The notes: a model not told the origin generated them from the letters alone. Positions 35,052 through 43,790 are shown, counted from the stretch's first letter. The stretch is 64,000 nt of DNA from Roseovarius bejariae (GCF_009669325.1 NZ_SZWE01000001.1:62402-126401), one strand, 5' to 3'. Numbers and translations: made by a program.

Positions 35052-35513
35052 TCAAAGCGGCAGCATGGTGGTGGATTTGATCTCTTCCATCGAGAGAAGG
35101 GCCGTCACGTTATGCACCTTCACCTCTGAAATCAACGCCTGATAGAATATGTCGTAGGCCCGCGCATTGGCCACTCGCACCTTCAGGATATAATCGATAT
35201 CCCCCGCCAAGCGATGCGCCTCCTGCACTTCGGGCCGGTCCCGCAAGGCTTGCAAGAAGGCACCCTGCCATTCGGCATCATGCTCTGACGTGCGGATCAA
35301 GACGAAAAAACAGGCCTCGAACCCCAGCGCCTCGGCATCCAGCAGGAAGGTCTGCTGCTTGATGATTCCCCCTTCGCGCATCTTGCGAATCCGGTTCCAG
35401 ACAGGTGTCTTGGAACTGCCCACGACCTTGGCGATTTCATCCAGCGACTGCCCACCATCGCGTTGCAGCTGCACAAGAATTTTCCGATCCAGTTCATCAA
35501 GACGGACAGCCAT
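35052..35513 (-). CDS. Lrp/AsnC-family transcriptional regulator
   Basis: 153 residues. N-terminal winged helix-turn-helix (RLDELDRKILVQLQRDGGQS, LDEIAKVVGSSKTPVWNRIR, MREGGIIKQQ), then an AsnC/RAM ligand domain (FEACFFVLIRTSEHDAEWQG, EVQEAHRLAGDIDYILKVRV). It is divergent from cysG, a common arrangement for the regulator of the sulfate assimilation operon in this family. I infer that it senses a sulfur or amino acid signal and controls the cys genes. The ATG at 35513 (MAVRLDELD) is chosen over 35540 by family fit. Confidence 0.92.
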   Translation of the reverse strand: MAVRLDELDRKILVQLQRDGGQSLDEIAKVVGSSKTPVWNRIRKMREGGIIKQQTFLLDAEALGFEACFFVLIRTSEHDAEWQGAFLQALRDRPEVQEAHRLAGDIDYILKVRVANARAYDIFYQALISEVKVHNVTALLSMEEIKSTTMLPL

Positions 35514-35658
35514 TCCCGTTTTTCCTTTTTTCCGGAACACGCCCCAAAACTCAAACTCGATATGGAACGTGTGTTCTTAATTCGACGGCCATATAGCCAT
35601 TTGACGGGAATAAATTCTATATTGGGCCGAGTGTCAAACAGATCACGAGGCAACGGCC

Positions 35659-37053
35659 ATGAAACATTTTCCGATCTTTCTTGCCGTCGAAGGGCGTCGC
35701 ATCGTCCTGTCCGGCGGCGGTGAGGCCGCGCTTGCCAAGCTGCGCCTGTTATTCAAGGCCGAAGCCCAGATCATCGTCTTCGCCCCCTCGCCTGCGCCCG
35801 AAATCACGAATTGGGCCGACGAAGGCCGCCTGACCCTGCACCGCCGCGCCATGGCGCCCGGTGACACGGCTGGGGCGGCGCTCTTCTATGCTGCCGACGA
35901 GGACGACGCGGAAGATGCCCGCACAGCCGCCATCGCCCGCGCCGATGGGGCTCTGGTCAATATTGTCGACAACCTTGGCGACAGCCAGTTCATCACACCC
36001 GCCATCGTCGATCGTGATCCTGTAACCGTGGCCATCGGCACCGAGGGCGCAGCCCCTGTCCTTGCACGCTCCATCAAGGCCGATCTGGAGGCGCGCCTGC
36101 CCGCCACGCTTGGCACCCTCGCGCGCCTCGGCAAGGCGTTCCGCAAAGCGGTCGAGGTTCTGCCCATGGGCCGTCGTCGCCGTGATTTCTGGGCCGATTA
36201 CTACTTCAACGAAGGTCCCCGTGCCATGGATGAAGGCGGCGAGGAACAGGTGAACGGCACCCTGCAAACCCTTCTGAACAAATACGAAACCGCGCAAGAT
36301 CGTGACGGTCACGTGGCCTTTGTCGGCGCCGGCCCCGGCGACCCCGAACTTCTCACGCTCAAGGCCCGCAAGGCGCTTGATGCCGCTGACGTGGTGATTC
36401 ACGACCGGCTGGTCACGCCGGAAATCCTCGAACTCGCCCGCCGCGAAGCCACACTCATTAACGCGGGCAAGGAGGGGTTCGGCCCCTCCATGACGCAGGA
36501 TGAGATCAACGCCCTGATCATCCAACACACCGCCACAGGCGCCCAGGTCGTCCGCCTCAAGGGGGGTGACCCCACGGTCTTTGGCCGCCTCGACGAAGAG
36601 ATCGAGGCCGTCGAGGCCGCAGGCATCGCATGGCACATCGTCCCCGGCATCACTGCTGCCTCGGCCAGTGTCGCCAGCATCGGCCAAAGCCTGACGCAAA
36701 GGGGCCACAACGCCTCGGCCCGTATCCTGACGGGTCACGACATGAAGGGTTTTGCCGATCACGATTGGCAGTCCCTCGCCCGCCCGGGCGAGGTGGCGGC
36801 AATCTACATGGGCAAACGTGCCGCGCGCTTCATCCAGGGCCGCCTGATCATGCACGGCGCCGCGCGTAACACCCCCGTCACCGTGATCGAAAACGCCTCG
36901 CGCCCCGATCAACGGGTGCTGGCCACGACGCTCGACACCCTCGCGCAGGATCTGGACGCGGCCGATATCACCGGCCCCGCGCTAACCTTCTACGGCCTCC
37001 GCCCCCGCGCCGCCCAAGCGCAAATCCCCCAATCCCAGCAGGAGCTTGCCTGA
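35659..37053 (+). CDS. cysG: Siroheme synthase (precorrin-2 dehydrogenase/ferrochelatase fused to uroporphyrinogen-III methyltransferase)
   Basis: 464 residues with two modules. Residues about 1-205: the SirC/Met8-like NAD-binding domain (EGRRIVLSGGGEAALAKLRL, PAPEITNWADEGRLTLHRRA, LGDSQFITPAIVDRDPVTVA, DLEARLPATLGTLARLGKAF). Residues about 215-460: SAM-dependent CobA/SUMT methyltransferase (VAFVGAGPGDPELLTLKARK, VVRLKGGDPTVFGRLDEEIE, IVPGITAASASVASIGQSLT, AIYMGKRAARFIQGRLIMHG). It makes the siroheme for CysI, which follows in the operon. Confidence 0.95.
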   Translation: MKHFPIFLAVEGRRIVLSGGGEAALAKLRLLFKAEAQIIVFAPSPAPEITNWADEGRLTLHRRAMAPGDTAGAALFYAADEDDAEDARTAAIARADGALVNIVDNLGDSQFITPAIVDRDPVTVAIGTEGAAPVLARSIKADLEARLPATLGTLARLGKAFRKAVEVLPMGRRRRDFWADYYFNEGPRAMDEGGEEQVNGTLQTLLNKYETAQDRDGHVAFVGAGPGDPELLTLKARKALDAADVVIHDRLVTPEILELARREATLINAGKEGFGPSMTQDEINALIIQHTATGAQVVRLKGGDPTVFGRLDEEIEAVEAAGIAWHIVPGITAASASVASIGQSLTQRGHNASARILTGHDMKGFADHDWQSLARPGEVAAIYMGKRAARFIQGRLIMHGAARNTPVTVIENASRPDQRVLATTLDTLAQDLDAADITGPALTFYGLRPRAAQAQIPQSQQELA

Positions 37054-37054
37054 T

Positions 37055-37363
37055 ATGCCCCGTGAGTTCACCCCCAAGGTCGTCACCGCCAATGCCCTGA
37101 TCGAGGGCGATGTCGTCTATCAGACCGAAGATGATCAATGGACCCGCCACCTCTCCGAGGCCGAAGTCATCACCGATGAGGCCCACGCCCAGTTGCGGCA
37201 GATTCACGCCGAGGCCCAGACCGAGACCGTCGTCGGTGTCTACCTTGCCGATGTGGCCCCCGGTGCAGACGGCCCCACCCCCACCCACTTCCGCGAGGAA
37301 TTCCGCCGTACCGGCCCCTCGAACTACCCCCATGGAAAACAGGCAGAGCTGACCGATGTATGA
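37055..37363 (+). CDS. DUF2849 domain protein
   Basis: 102 residues: MPREFTPKVVTANALIEGDV, VYQTEDDQWTRHLSEAEVIT, HEAHAQLRQIHAEAQ-type helix, then VVGVYLADVAPGADGPTPTH. DUF2849 is nearly always found between cysG and the sulfite reductase gene in alphaproteobacteria. Its biochemical role is not known, but the fixed context implies a role in assimilatory sulfite reduction. Preceded by AGGAG, and overlapping cysI by 8 bp. Confidence 0.9.
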   Translation: MPREFTPKVVTANALIEGDVVYQTEDDQWTRHLSEAEVITDEAHAQLRQIHAEAQTETVVGVYLADVAPGADGPTPTHFREEFRRTGPSNYPHGKQAELTDV

Positions 37364-39023
37364 TTATACCGAATTCGACGCCGCCTTCGTGGCCGAGCGC
37401 AACCGCCAATTCCGCGCACAGGTTGAGCGTCGCCTGTCCGGCACACTGACCGAGGATGAATTCAAGCCCCTGCGCCTGATGAACGGCCTTTACCTGCAAC
37501 TGCATGCCTACATGCTGCGGGTGGCGATCCCCTATGGCACGCTTAACAGCGGCCAGATGCGCCAGCTCGCCTATCTGGCCGAGCGGTGGGACAAGGGCTA
37601 TGGCCATTTCACCACCCGGCAAAACATCCAGTACAACTGGCCCTCGCTGCGCGATGTGCCTGACATGCTGGATTCCCTGGCCGAGGTGAACATGCACGCC
37701 ATCCAGACAAGCGGCAACACCATCCGCAACGTCACGGCCGATCACTTCGCCGGCGCCGCCGCCGATGAACTGGCCGATCCGCGCCCGGTGGCCGAGCTGA
37801 TCCGGCAATGGTCCACCGACCATCCCGAATTCCAGTTCCTGCCGCGCAAGTTCAAGATCGGCATCACCGGAAGCCCCAATGACCGCGCCGTGACCCGTGC
37901 CCATGACATCGGCCTCCAGATTGTCGAACAGAATGGCGAGTTGGGTTATCGCGTCATCGTGGGGGGCGGCCTTGGCCGGACGCCGATGATCGGCAAGGTG
38001 CTGAACGATTTCGTCACACAGGACGATCTGCTGCCTTATCTCGAGGCCGTGGTCAGCGTCTGGAACCTTCTGGGCCGTCGTGACAACAAGTATAAATCGC
38101 GCATCAAGATCACGGTGCACGAGCACGGGATCGACGATATCCGCGCCCGGGTCGATGAGCGTTTCGCGATGATCCGTCCCACGTTCACGGGCATCGACAC
38201 GCAGCTTTTCGACGAGGTCAAAGCCGCCTTTGCCGCGCCCGCGTTCAAGGCGGCGCCAACCGCCCTGCACGAGACCGCCTATCAAAACGATCCGATCTAT
38301 CGCGCATGGTGCGACACCAACCTTGCCGAGCATCATGCCCCCGGCTATGCCATCGTGCAAATCAGCCTCAAGGCCCATGGCGCCACCCCCGGCGACGCCA
38401 CGGCCGACCAGATGCGCGTGATGGCCGACCTGGCCGAATTCTATGGCCACGATGAACTACGCATCAGTCACGAACAGAACGTGATCCTGCCGCATGTCCA
38501 CAAGTCCGACCTGCCGGCAATCCATGACATCCTGAAACGCTATGGTCTGGCAACGGCAAACATCGGGCTGGTCTCGGATATCATCGCCTGCCCCGGCATG
38601 GATTACTGCGCCCTTGCCACGGCGCGGTCGATCCCCATTGCCCAGCAGATCGCGACCCGCTTTGACGAGTTGAAGCTGGAGCATGAGATCGGCGACCTGA
38701 AAATCAAGATCTCGGGCTGCATCAATGCCTGCGGGCACCATCACGTGGGGCACATCGGCATTCTCGGGCTCGACCGGGCCGGTGTGGAAAACTACCAGAT
38801 CACCCTTGGCGGTGACCACACCGAGGCGGCCGAGATCGGGCAACGCACCGGCCCGGGGTTTTCGGCGGATGAGATCATCCCGGCGGTCGAACGTCTGGTC
38901 CACGCCTACTTGGCACATCGCGAGGGGCCGCAGGAACCCTTCCTGCAAACCTATCGCCGCCTTGGCATGGCCCCCTTCAAGGCCGCCCTTTATGACGAGG
39001 CACAGGCCTATGCCGCTGAATGA
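37356..39023 (+). CDS. cysI: Ferredoxin-type nitrite/sulfite reductase hemoprotein
   Basis: 555-residue siroheme and [4Fe-4S] enzyme. It has two ferredoxin-like halves and the N-terminal RLMNGLYLQLHAYMLRVAIP, YLAERWDKGYGHFTTRQNIQ. The cluster Cys ligands are ACPGMDYCALA (near 412 and 418) and SGCINACGHHHVGH (near 455 and 459). Siroheme contacts lie in RNVTADHFAG and KFKIGITGSPNDRAVTRAHD. Predicted to reduce sulfite to sulfide for cysteine synthesis, using ferredoxin and probably the fpr product downstream. Sequence alone does not separate it fully from nitrite reductase, but the cysG/cysH context favours sulfite. Confidence 0.93.
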   Translation: MYDYTEFDAAFVAERNRQFRAQVERRLSGTLTEDEFKPLRLMNGLYLQLHAYMLRVAIPYGTLNSGQMRQLAYLAERWDKGYGHFTTRQNIQYNWPSLRDVPDMLDSLAEVNMHAIQTSGNTIRNVTADHFAGAAADELADPRPVAELIRQWSTDHPEFQFLPRKFKIGITGSPNDRAVTRAHDIGLQIVEQNGELGYRVIVGGGLGRTPMIGKVLNDFVTQDDLLPYLEAVVSVWNLLGRRDNKYKSRIKITVHEHGIDDIRARVDERFAMIRPTFTGIDTQLFDEVKAAFAAPAFKAAPTALHETAYQNDPIYRAWCDTNLAEHHAPGYAIVQISLKAHGATPGDATADQMRVMADLAEFYGHDELRISHEQNVILPHVHKSDLPAIHDILKRYGLATANIGLVSDIIACPGMDYCALATARSIPIAQQIATRFDELKLEHEIGDLKIKISGCINACGHHHVGHIGILGLDRAGVENYQITLGGDHTEAAEIGQRTGPGFSADEIIPAVERLVHAYLAHREGPQEPFLQTYRRLGMAPFKAALYDEAQAYAAE

Positions 39024-39744
39024 GCTGAGCCAAAGGGCTGCCACGCTCAATGCGCGGTATCGCCACCACTCGGCCACCTCCGTGCTGTCCCACGCCCTGC
39101 GGGATCCGGAGGCAGGCCAGCTTGCGCTTGTCTCCAGCTTCGGGGCCGAGTCGGTGGTGCTGCTGCACATGGTGGCCGTGGCCAAGCCCGATACGCCGGT
39201 GATCTTCATCGACACGCAGATGCTTTTCACCGAAACGCTGATCTACCAACAAGAGGTCAGTGAACGGCTGGGCCTGCGCGATGTTCGGGTGATCCGGGCC
39301 TCGGATAAGGTGCTTGAAACCACCGACCCGACACAGACGTTGCACCGACGCGATACCGACGCCTGTTGCGCGCTGCGCAAGACCGTCCCCTTGCAAGGCG
39401 CCTTGCAGGGCTTCGATGGCTGGATCACCGGGCGCAAACGCTTTCAGGGGGTGACGCGCGCCGCCCTCGATTTCTTCGAGGTCGAGGAAGGCACAAATCG
39501 CCTCAAGGTCAATCCGCTGGCCCATTGGACCCGTCAGGATATCCGCACCTACATGGAGGAAAACCGCCTGCCCAAGCATCCGTTGGTGGCGCAGGGCTAC
39601 CCTTCCATCGGCTGCCAACCCTGTACCTCGCCGGTCGCCCCCGGCGATGACCCCCGCGCGGGCCGCTGGCCCGGACAAGAGAAAACCGAATGCGGCATCC
39701 ATGTCGTGGATGGCAAAATGGTCCGCAAAGGAGTAAACGCATGA
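39010..39744 (+). CDS. cysH: Assimilatory (phospho)adenylyl-sulfate reductase, CC-CXXC type
   Basis: 244 residues. LALVSSFGAESVVLLHMVAV is the PP-loop. The four cluster Cys are Cys119-Cys120 (DACCALRK) and Cys202/Cys205 (GCQPCTSPV). The catalytic Cys is Cys228 (ECGIHVV). The CC...CXXC set binds a [4Fe-4S] cluster and is the mark of APS reductases, so adenylyl sulfate rather than PAPS is the likely substrate. The ATG at 39010 overlaps the cysI stop by 14 bp. Its stop overlaps the next gene (ATGA). Confidence 0.95.
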   Translation: MPLNELSQRAATLNARYRHHSATSVLSHALRDPEAGQLALVSSFGAESVVLLHMVAVAKPDTPVIFIDTQMLFTETLIYQQEVSERLGLRDVRVIRASDKVLETTDPTQTLHRRDTDACCALRKTVPLQGALQGFDGWITGRKRFQGVTRAALDFFEVEEGTNRLKVNPLAHWTRQDIRTYMEENRLPKHPLVAQGYPSIGCQPCTSPVAPGDDPRAGRWPGQEKTECGIHVVDGKMVRKGVNA

Positions 39745-40145
39745 CCTATATCGTCACCGACCAAGGCTTCCAATCCGACGATTGGACCGCCCCCATTACC
39801 GCCCTCGAAGATGCCCGCGAAGGCCATGGCATCGACCTGCCCAGCAGTGCCGACCCCAATGAACTGGCAGGGCGCTTGCGGAATACCCCCTTGATCCGCG
39901 TGGATTTTCCCAGCTTCGCCGATGGCCGCGGCTTCACCATCGCCCGGCATTTGCGCCTGATGGGCTTCAAGGGGCGCCTGCGGGCACGTGGCCATGTCAT
40001 CGCCGATCAATACGCCATGGCGCGCCGCGCGGGCTTTGACGAGGTGGAAATCAGCGACGATCTCGCCACCCGCCAACCCGAGGACCAGTGGCTTTTCCGC
40101 GCCGATTGGCGCGCGCATGACTACCAAGCGCGCCTGCGCGGATAA
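39741..40145 (+). CDS. DUF934 domain protein
   Basis: 134 residues: MTYIVTDQGFQSDDWTAPIT, LIRVDFPSFADGRGFTIARH, LRLMGFKGRLRARGHVIADQ, YAMARRAGFDEVEISDDLAT. These are DUF934 motifs. The family is tied to cysI/cysH operons in alphaproteobacteria and actinobacteria, and is thought to help sulfite reductase function; the exact role is unknown. It overlaps cysH by ATGA, indicating coupled translation. Confidence 0.92.
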   Translation: MTYIVTDQGFQSDDWTAPITALEDAREGHGIDLPSSADPNELAGRLRNTPLIRVDFPSFADGRGFTIARHLRLMGFKGRLRARGHVIADQYAMARRAGFDEVEISDDLATRQPEDQWLFRADWRAHDYQARLRG

Positions 40146-40157
40146 ACCGCCCTTCAC

Positions 40158-40171
40158 CTGACCTAAATCAA
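40158..40171. promoter_or_regulatory. Weak FNR-like box between DUF934 gene and fpr
   Basis: CTGAC-CTAA-ATCAA has one perfect half-site (ATCAA) and one partial one. It lies about 50 bp upstream of fpr, but it is weaker than the two boxes at 6601 and 23126. Confidence 0.25.
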
Positions 40172-40215
40172 AGATTACTCTGAGGTGTCGGTTTACCAGA
40201 CCGGCAAGTGACACA

Positions 40216-41070
40216 ATGAACGAGATCAGTAACGTGACCGAAGCCGCGGCCAAATCCGTACCCAAAGCCCCCGCCCTGCCCGATGCGCAGACCGTGACAC
40301 AGGTCAAGCATTGGACGGACCGCCTGTTTTCCTTCCGCGTGACGCGGCCTGCTTCGCTGCGCTTCCGCTCGGGCGAGTTCGTGATGATCGGCCTGATGCA
40401 GACCGATGAGAAAACCGGCAAGCAAAAACCGCTCCTGCGCGCCTATTCCATTGCCTCCCCCTCGTGGGACGAGGAGCTGGAGTTCTACTCGATCAAGGTG
40501 CAGGACGGTCCGCTCACGTCGCGGCTGCAACATATCGAACCCGGCGATCAGATCATCCTGCGGCCCAAGCCCGTGGGCACCTTGGTGCATGACGCGCTTT
40601 TGCCCGGCAAGCGCATCTGGTTCTTTGCCACCGGCACCGGCTTTGCACCCTTCGCCTCGCTCCTGCGTGATCCGCAAACCTACGAGGATTACGACGAGGT
40701 GATCATCACCCACACCTGCCGCGAGGTGGGCGAACTGGAGTATGGCGCGCAATTGATCGAGGACATCCGCAACGATGAGATGCTTGCGGAATTGATCGGC
40801 GAAGGCTTCCATGAAAAGCTGCGCTACTACCCCACCACCACCCGCGAGGAGAGCCCCAAGATGGGCCGCATCACCGACCTGATGCGCAAGGGCGAGGTAT
40901 TCGAGGATCTGGGGGTCGAGCCGCTCAAGCCTGAAACAGACCGCGCCATGGTCTGCGGCAACCTCGCCTTCAACCTTGAAATTAAGGACATGCTCGAAGA
41001 CTACGGGTTGCGCGAAGGGGCCAACTCGGACCCTAAGGAATATGTCGTGGAAAAAGCCTTCCTCGACTGA
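40216..41070 (+). CDS. fpr: Ferredoxin-NADP reductase
   Basis: Flavoenzyme passing electrons between NADPH and ferredoxin/flavodoxin. The 284-residue protein has the FAD site RPASLRFRSGEFVMIGLMQT (R-x-Y-S equivalent in RAYSIASP), NADP motif IWFFATGTGFAPFASLLRD, and C-terminal EYVVEKAFLD. The subfamily II features (Fpr, no extra N-terminal domain) fit bacterial assimilation or redox defence. It is 70 bp after the DUF934 gene; an own promoter is possible, with a weak FNR-like box there. It likely feeds CysI. A strong terminator follows. Confidence 0.95.
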   Translation: MNEISNVTEAAAKSVPKAPALPDAQTVTQVKHWTDRLFSFRVTRPASLRFRSGEFVMIGLMQTDEKTGKQKPLLRAYSIASPSWDEELEFYSIKVQDGPLTSRLQHIEPGDQIILRPKPVGTLVHDALLPGKRIWFFATGTGFAPFASLLRDPQTYEDYDEVIITHTCREVGELEYGAQLIEDIRNDEMLAELIGEGFHEKLRYYPTTTREESPKMGRITDLMRKGEVFEDLGVEPLKPETDRAMVCGNLAFNLEIKDMLEDYGLREGANSDPKEYVVEKAFLD

Positions 41071-41097
41071 TTCACAGGGCATCAGGACATGAAAAAA

Positions 41098-41130
41098 CCC
41101 GCGCCGGATTTCGGCGCGGGTTTTCTTTTT
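41098..41130. terminator. Bidirectional intrinsic terminator (fpr / Ala-rich gene)
   Basis: CCCGCGCCG (41098-41106) pairs with CGGCGCGGG (41112-41120), loop of 5. On the plus strand TTTTCTTTTT follows. On the minus strand TTTTTTC follows, so it ends both convergent transcripts. Confidence 0.9.
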
Positions 41131-41148
41131 GCTCGTTAAAGCCCCAGC

Positions 41149-42039
41149 TTACATACCGAGTGCTTCGCGTGCCTTTTCAAGCGCCGACTTGAGAAGATCG
41201 GGGTTTTCCTGCGCTTTCTCAAGCGAGCCTTTCAACAGCGTCTTCTGCATGTCGCCCAAGTCGGAGTTGTCGATCATCTCCGACACCTTGGACATGTCAA
41301 AGCCATCCACGGTCAGCGCGTCGGCCACGCCATCGGTGCTTTCTGCCGCCGCATCCGTTGCCGCGTCGTTCGCCGCATCGGTCATTTCGTCCGTGGCATT
41401 GTCGACAGCTTCCCCTGTGGCGTCTGCGCCTTCGCTCATGGTGTCGGCGGCGGCATCAGCAGCGCCGTCTACCGTCTCTTCCGTTGCCTCTGCGGCATCG
41501 GCGGCTGTATCGGCAGCCTCGTCCATGGTGCTCTCGGCGGCTTCTTCGGTCGCCTCTGCGGCGTCGCTGGCAGTATCAGCCGCATCCGATGCGGTGTCCG
41601 TTGCGGCATCCGTGGCCGACTCGACCGCTTCCTCTGTGGCGTCCACCGCATCCTCGGCCATATCCGTAGCGGTATCTGCCGCATCCGAAGCCGCATCCGT
41701 CACCGTGTCAGCGGCGTCAGAGGCTGCATCCGCAGTTGCCTCGGCAGCATCGTCCGCCGCCTCGGTCGCGGTATCCACCGCATCACTTGCCGCGTCTGCC
41801 GCGGCATCGGCGGCTTCGCCAGCCTCGCTTGCCGCGTCCTCAACCGCATCGGCCACGGAATCCGCTGCGCCCTCTGCGGCTTCGCCTGCCGCGTCAGCCG
41901 CATCTTCCAGAGCCTCGGGCGCTTCCACGCCTTCTCCGGTCACGCTCTCGGTCATCTCTTGCACGGATTTTCCGGTGAACAGCATGTAACCGCCCACCAG
42001 CACCACCGCAGCAAGAACAATCCACAACAGGTTTCGCAT
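41149..42039 (-). CDS. Membrane-anchored Ala/Asp/Glu/Thr-rich repeat protein
   Basis: 296 residues. The N-terminal helix MRNLLWIVLAAVVLVGGYML anchors it to the inner membrane. Residues about 45-245 are a low-complexity, highly acidic helix-forming tract with repeated DAADAASDA, DAASEA, TATEAADDAAEATADAA units (period close to 3-4, often 7-11). A non-repetitive C-terminal domain follows (GVADALTVDGFDMSKVSEMI, DNSDLGDMQKTLLKGSLEKA). The layout resembles LEA-like or apolipoprotein-like amphipathic proteins, which protect membranes or space the envelope. No ligand or enzyme motif. The repeats are encoded by divergent codons, so this is protein-level selection rather than a recent DNA expansion. 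Function unknown. Confidence 0.75.
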   Translation of the reverse strand: MRNLLWIVLAAVVLVGGYMLFTGKSVQEMTESVTGEGVEAPEALEDAADAAGEAAEGAADSVADAVEDAASEAGEAADAAADAASDAVDTATEAADDAAEATADAASDAADTVTDAASDAADTATDMAEDAVDATEEAVESATDAATDTASDAADTASDAAEATEEAAESTMDEAADTAADAAEATEETVDGAADAAADTMSEGADATGEAVDNATDEMTDAANDAATDAAAESTDGVADALTVDGFDMSKVSEMIDNSDLGDMQKTLLKGSLEKAQENPDLLKSALEKAREALGM

Positions 42040-42175
42040 AATCGTAATTCCCTTGTCAGATAGGCTTTCAATCCTCTGAAGCCCTGTTTCATATGGCATC
42101 ACAGATGCCGCCCCGAAAGGAAAGGCGCAAGGGGGAATACGGGCTGTTTCGGCTCAGATCAGCCGATTTTGCAGC

Positions 42176-42204
42176 TTGAAACACTGTTCTGCCGCGGTTA
42201 CTTT
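42176..42204 (+). promoter_or_regulatory. Candidate promoter of infC
   Basis: TTGAAA (42176-42181), 17 bp, TACTTT (42199-42204). It lies about 40 bp before the predicted ATA start. The rest of the 42040-42243 gap shows no gene. Confidence 0.45.
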
Positions 42205-42243
42205 TCAACTTCAACGTTTTACAACCATCGAAGGAACGAAGCC

Positions 42244-42789
42244 ATAGCCCGCAGACCTCACAACGCGCCTCCCACGCGCGACACTGGCCCCCGCGTCAAC
42301 GATAAAATCCGTGCTCCTGAAATCCGGCTCATCGGGGCCGACGGCGACAACGTCGGTGTTGTCTCGCCGGACCGGGCAATGGACATGGCCGAGGCGGCCG
42401 GGTTGGATTTGGTTGAGATATCACCGAATGCCAATCCGCCGGTCTGCAAGATCATGGATTACGGCAAATATAAGTACGAACAGCAAAAACGCGAGTCCGA
42501 GGCCCGCAAGAAACAGAAGGTCATCGAGGTGAAGGAGGTGAAATTCCGCCCCAACACCGATACGCATGACTATGACGTGAAAATGCGTAACGTTCTGAAA
42601 TTCCTCGAAAAAGGCGACAAGGTGAAGGTCACCCTGCGGTTCCGTGGACGCGAGATGGCGCACCAGGACCTGGGGCGTGAATTGCTCAATCGCGTGGCCG
42701 AGGATGTCAAGGAAGTCGGCAAGGTCGAAAACATGCCCAAGATGGAAGGCCGCCAGATGATCATGATCATCGGCCCGGTCGCCAAGTAA
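42244..42789 (+). CDS. infC: Translation initiation factor IF-3 (ATA start)
   Basis: 181 residues. The N-terminus [40 protein letters not shown] and [20 protein letters not shown] are the N-terminal domain. [20 protein letters not shown] is the linker. [20 protein letters not shown] and [20 protein letters not shown] are the C-terminal domain. No ATG or GTG fits; the only codon with a Shine-Dalgarno at the right distance (AAGGA, 9 bases) is ATA at 42244. infC commonly uses a near-cognate start so that IF-3 represses its own translation. The ORF continues to an upstream ATG at 42169 without family match. The usual rpmI-rplT neighbours are absent. Confidence 0.93.
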   Translation: MARRPHNAPPTRDTGPRVNDKIRAPEIRLIGADGDNVGVVSPDRAMDMAEAAGLDLVEISPNANPPVCKIMDYGKYKYEQQKRESEARKKQKVIEVKEVKFRPNTDTHDYDVKMRNVLKFLEKGDKVKVTLRFRGREMAHQDLGRELLNRVAEDVKEVGKVENMPKMEGRQMIMIIGPVAK

Positions 42790-42876
42790 GGCAAAGCGTA
42801 CAGATCGTACAAAATTTTCCGAGTTTTGTGCAATAATCCGGGCATGCCGGCCCCGACATGTGCAAACTGTACAGAA

Positions 42877-42915
42877 GCCGCCCCTGCAAACCCGCGCAGG
42901 GGCGGCTTTTCATTT
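42877..42915 (+). terminator. Intrinsic terminator after infC
   Basis: GCCGCCCCTGC (42877-42887) pairs perfectly with GCAGGGGCGGC (42896-42906), loop of 8, followed by TTTTCATTT. It separates infC from the methyltransferase gene; that gene's ATG lies about 20 bp past the T-run. Confidence 0.9.
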
Positions 42916-42937
42916 CTCGAACAAAAGGACGTCGCCA

Positions 42938-43534
42938 ATGTGGGAAGAACGATTCCAGACCCCTGACTATGTCTTTGGCACCGAACCCGCCACGTTCCTG
43001 ACGGACCATGCCGAGTATCTGGCGCCCGAGGGGACCACGGCCCTGTCGGTGGCCGATGGCGAAGGGCGCAATTCGGTCTTCATGGCCGAACAGGGGCTTG
43101 AGGTGACCGCACTGGAATATGCCCCGTCGGCCATTGCCAAGGCACGCAAGCTGGCCAAGGCACAGGGGGTTACGCTGGATTTTCGAGAGGTCGATGTTCT
43201 GGCACACGACTGGCCCGATACTTATGACATCGTGGCCGGAATCTTCATCCAGTTCGTCGGCCCCGAGGCGCGCCCGGCCATGTTCGAGGGCATGAAGCAA
43301 AGCGTCAAACCCGGCGGGTTGATCCTCCTGCACGGCTATACACCGAAACAGATCGAATACGGCACAGGTGGTCCACCCTGCGCCGAGAACATGTATACCG
43401 AGGACATGCTGCGCGAGGCGTTCGATGGCTGGGAGATATTGGAATGCCGCGCCTATGAGCGGCACATCGAAGAGGGTGAAGGCCACAAAGGGCAGTCGGC
43501 CCTGATTGATCTGGTGGCGCGCAAGCCAACGTGA
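42938..43534 (+). CDS. SAM-dependent methyltransferase (TehB/COG2227-like)
   Basis: 198 residues, class I Rossmann methyltransferase. Motif I is TALSVADGEGRNSVFMAEQG, with the acidic residue after in ALEYAPSAIAKARKLAKAQ; motif II is DIVAGIFIQFVGPEARPAMF; motif III is VKPGGLILLHGYTPKQIEYG. It begins MWEERFQTPDYVFGTEPATF, a typical N-terminus of the small TehB/tellurite-resistance-type methyltransferases. The substrate is not determined; such proteins can methylate tellurite, thiols or halides. The start at 42938 follows the terminator, with an AAAGGACG ribosome site. Confidence 0.88.
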   Translation: MWEERFQTPDYVFGTEPATFLTDHAEYLAPEGTTALSVADGEGRNSVFMAEQGLEVTALEYAPSAIAKARKLAKAQGVTLDFREVDVLAHDWPDTYDIVAGIFIQFVGPEARPAMFEGMKQSVKPGGLILLHGYTPKQIEYGTGGPPCAENMYTEDMLREAFDGWEILECRAYERHIEEGEGHKGQSALIDLVARKPT

Positions 43535-43790
43535 TGCTGATGTAACGGACCAACAACAGACGAAGGCGCTATACCTGTGGAGTGGCTGCTATGCGGACAA
43601 ATCCGACATAGGAAGACCTGAAGGGAAGGTCCGATCCGCAAACCATTGAAGCCACTTTCATCGCCATTGTCTTAGAGGGTGCTGTGATGCACTTCCCAAC
43701 CGGTCACCCACACCGCACAAAGTTTGGATTTGCAAAACCACTAGGCTTTGCTAAGCTCATAATACGAAGTTGTTTGTGGGGATTATCACA

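Noticed and set aside
35749..36912. 387-residue minus-strand open frame
   Set aside because: Antisense shadow of cysG.
41149..42039. Dense repeats that could be mistaken for a CRISPR or tandem-repeat array
   Set aside because: Repeats are degenerate at DNA level and in frame; they encode a continuous Ala/Asp-rich protein with an N-terminal membrane anchor. No fixed repeat and spacer lengths.
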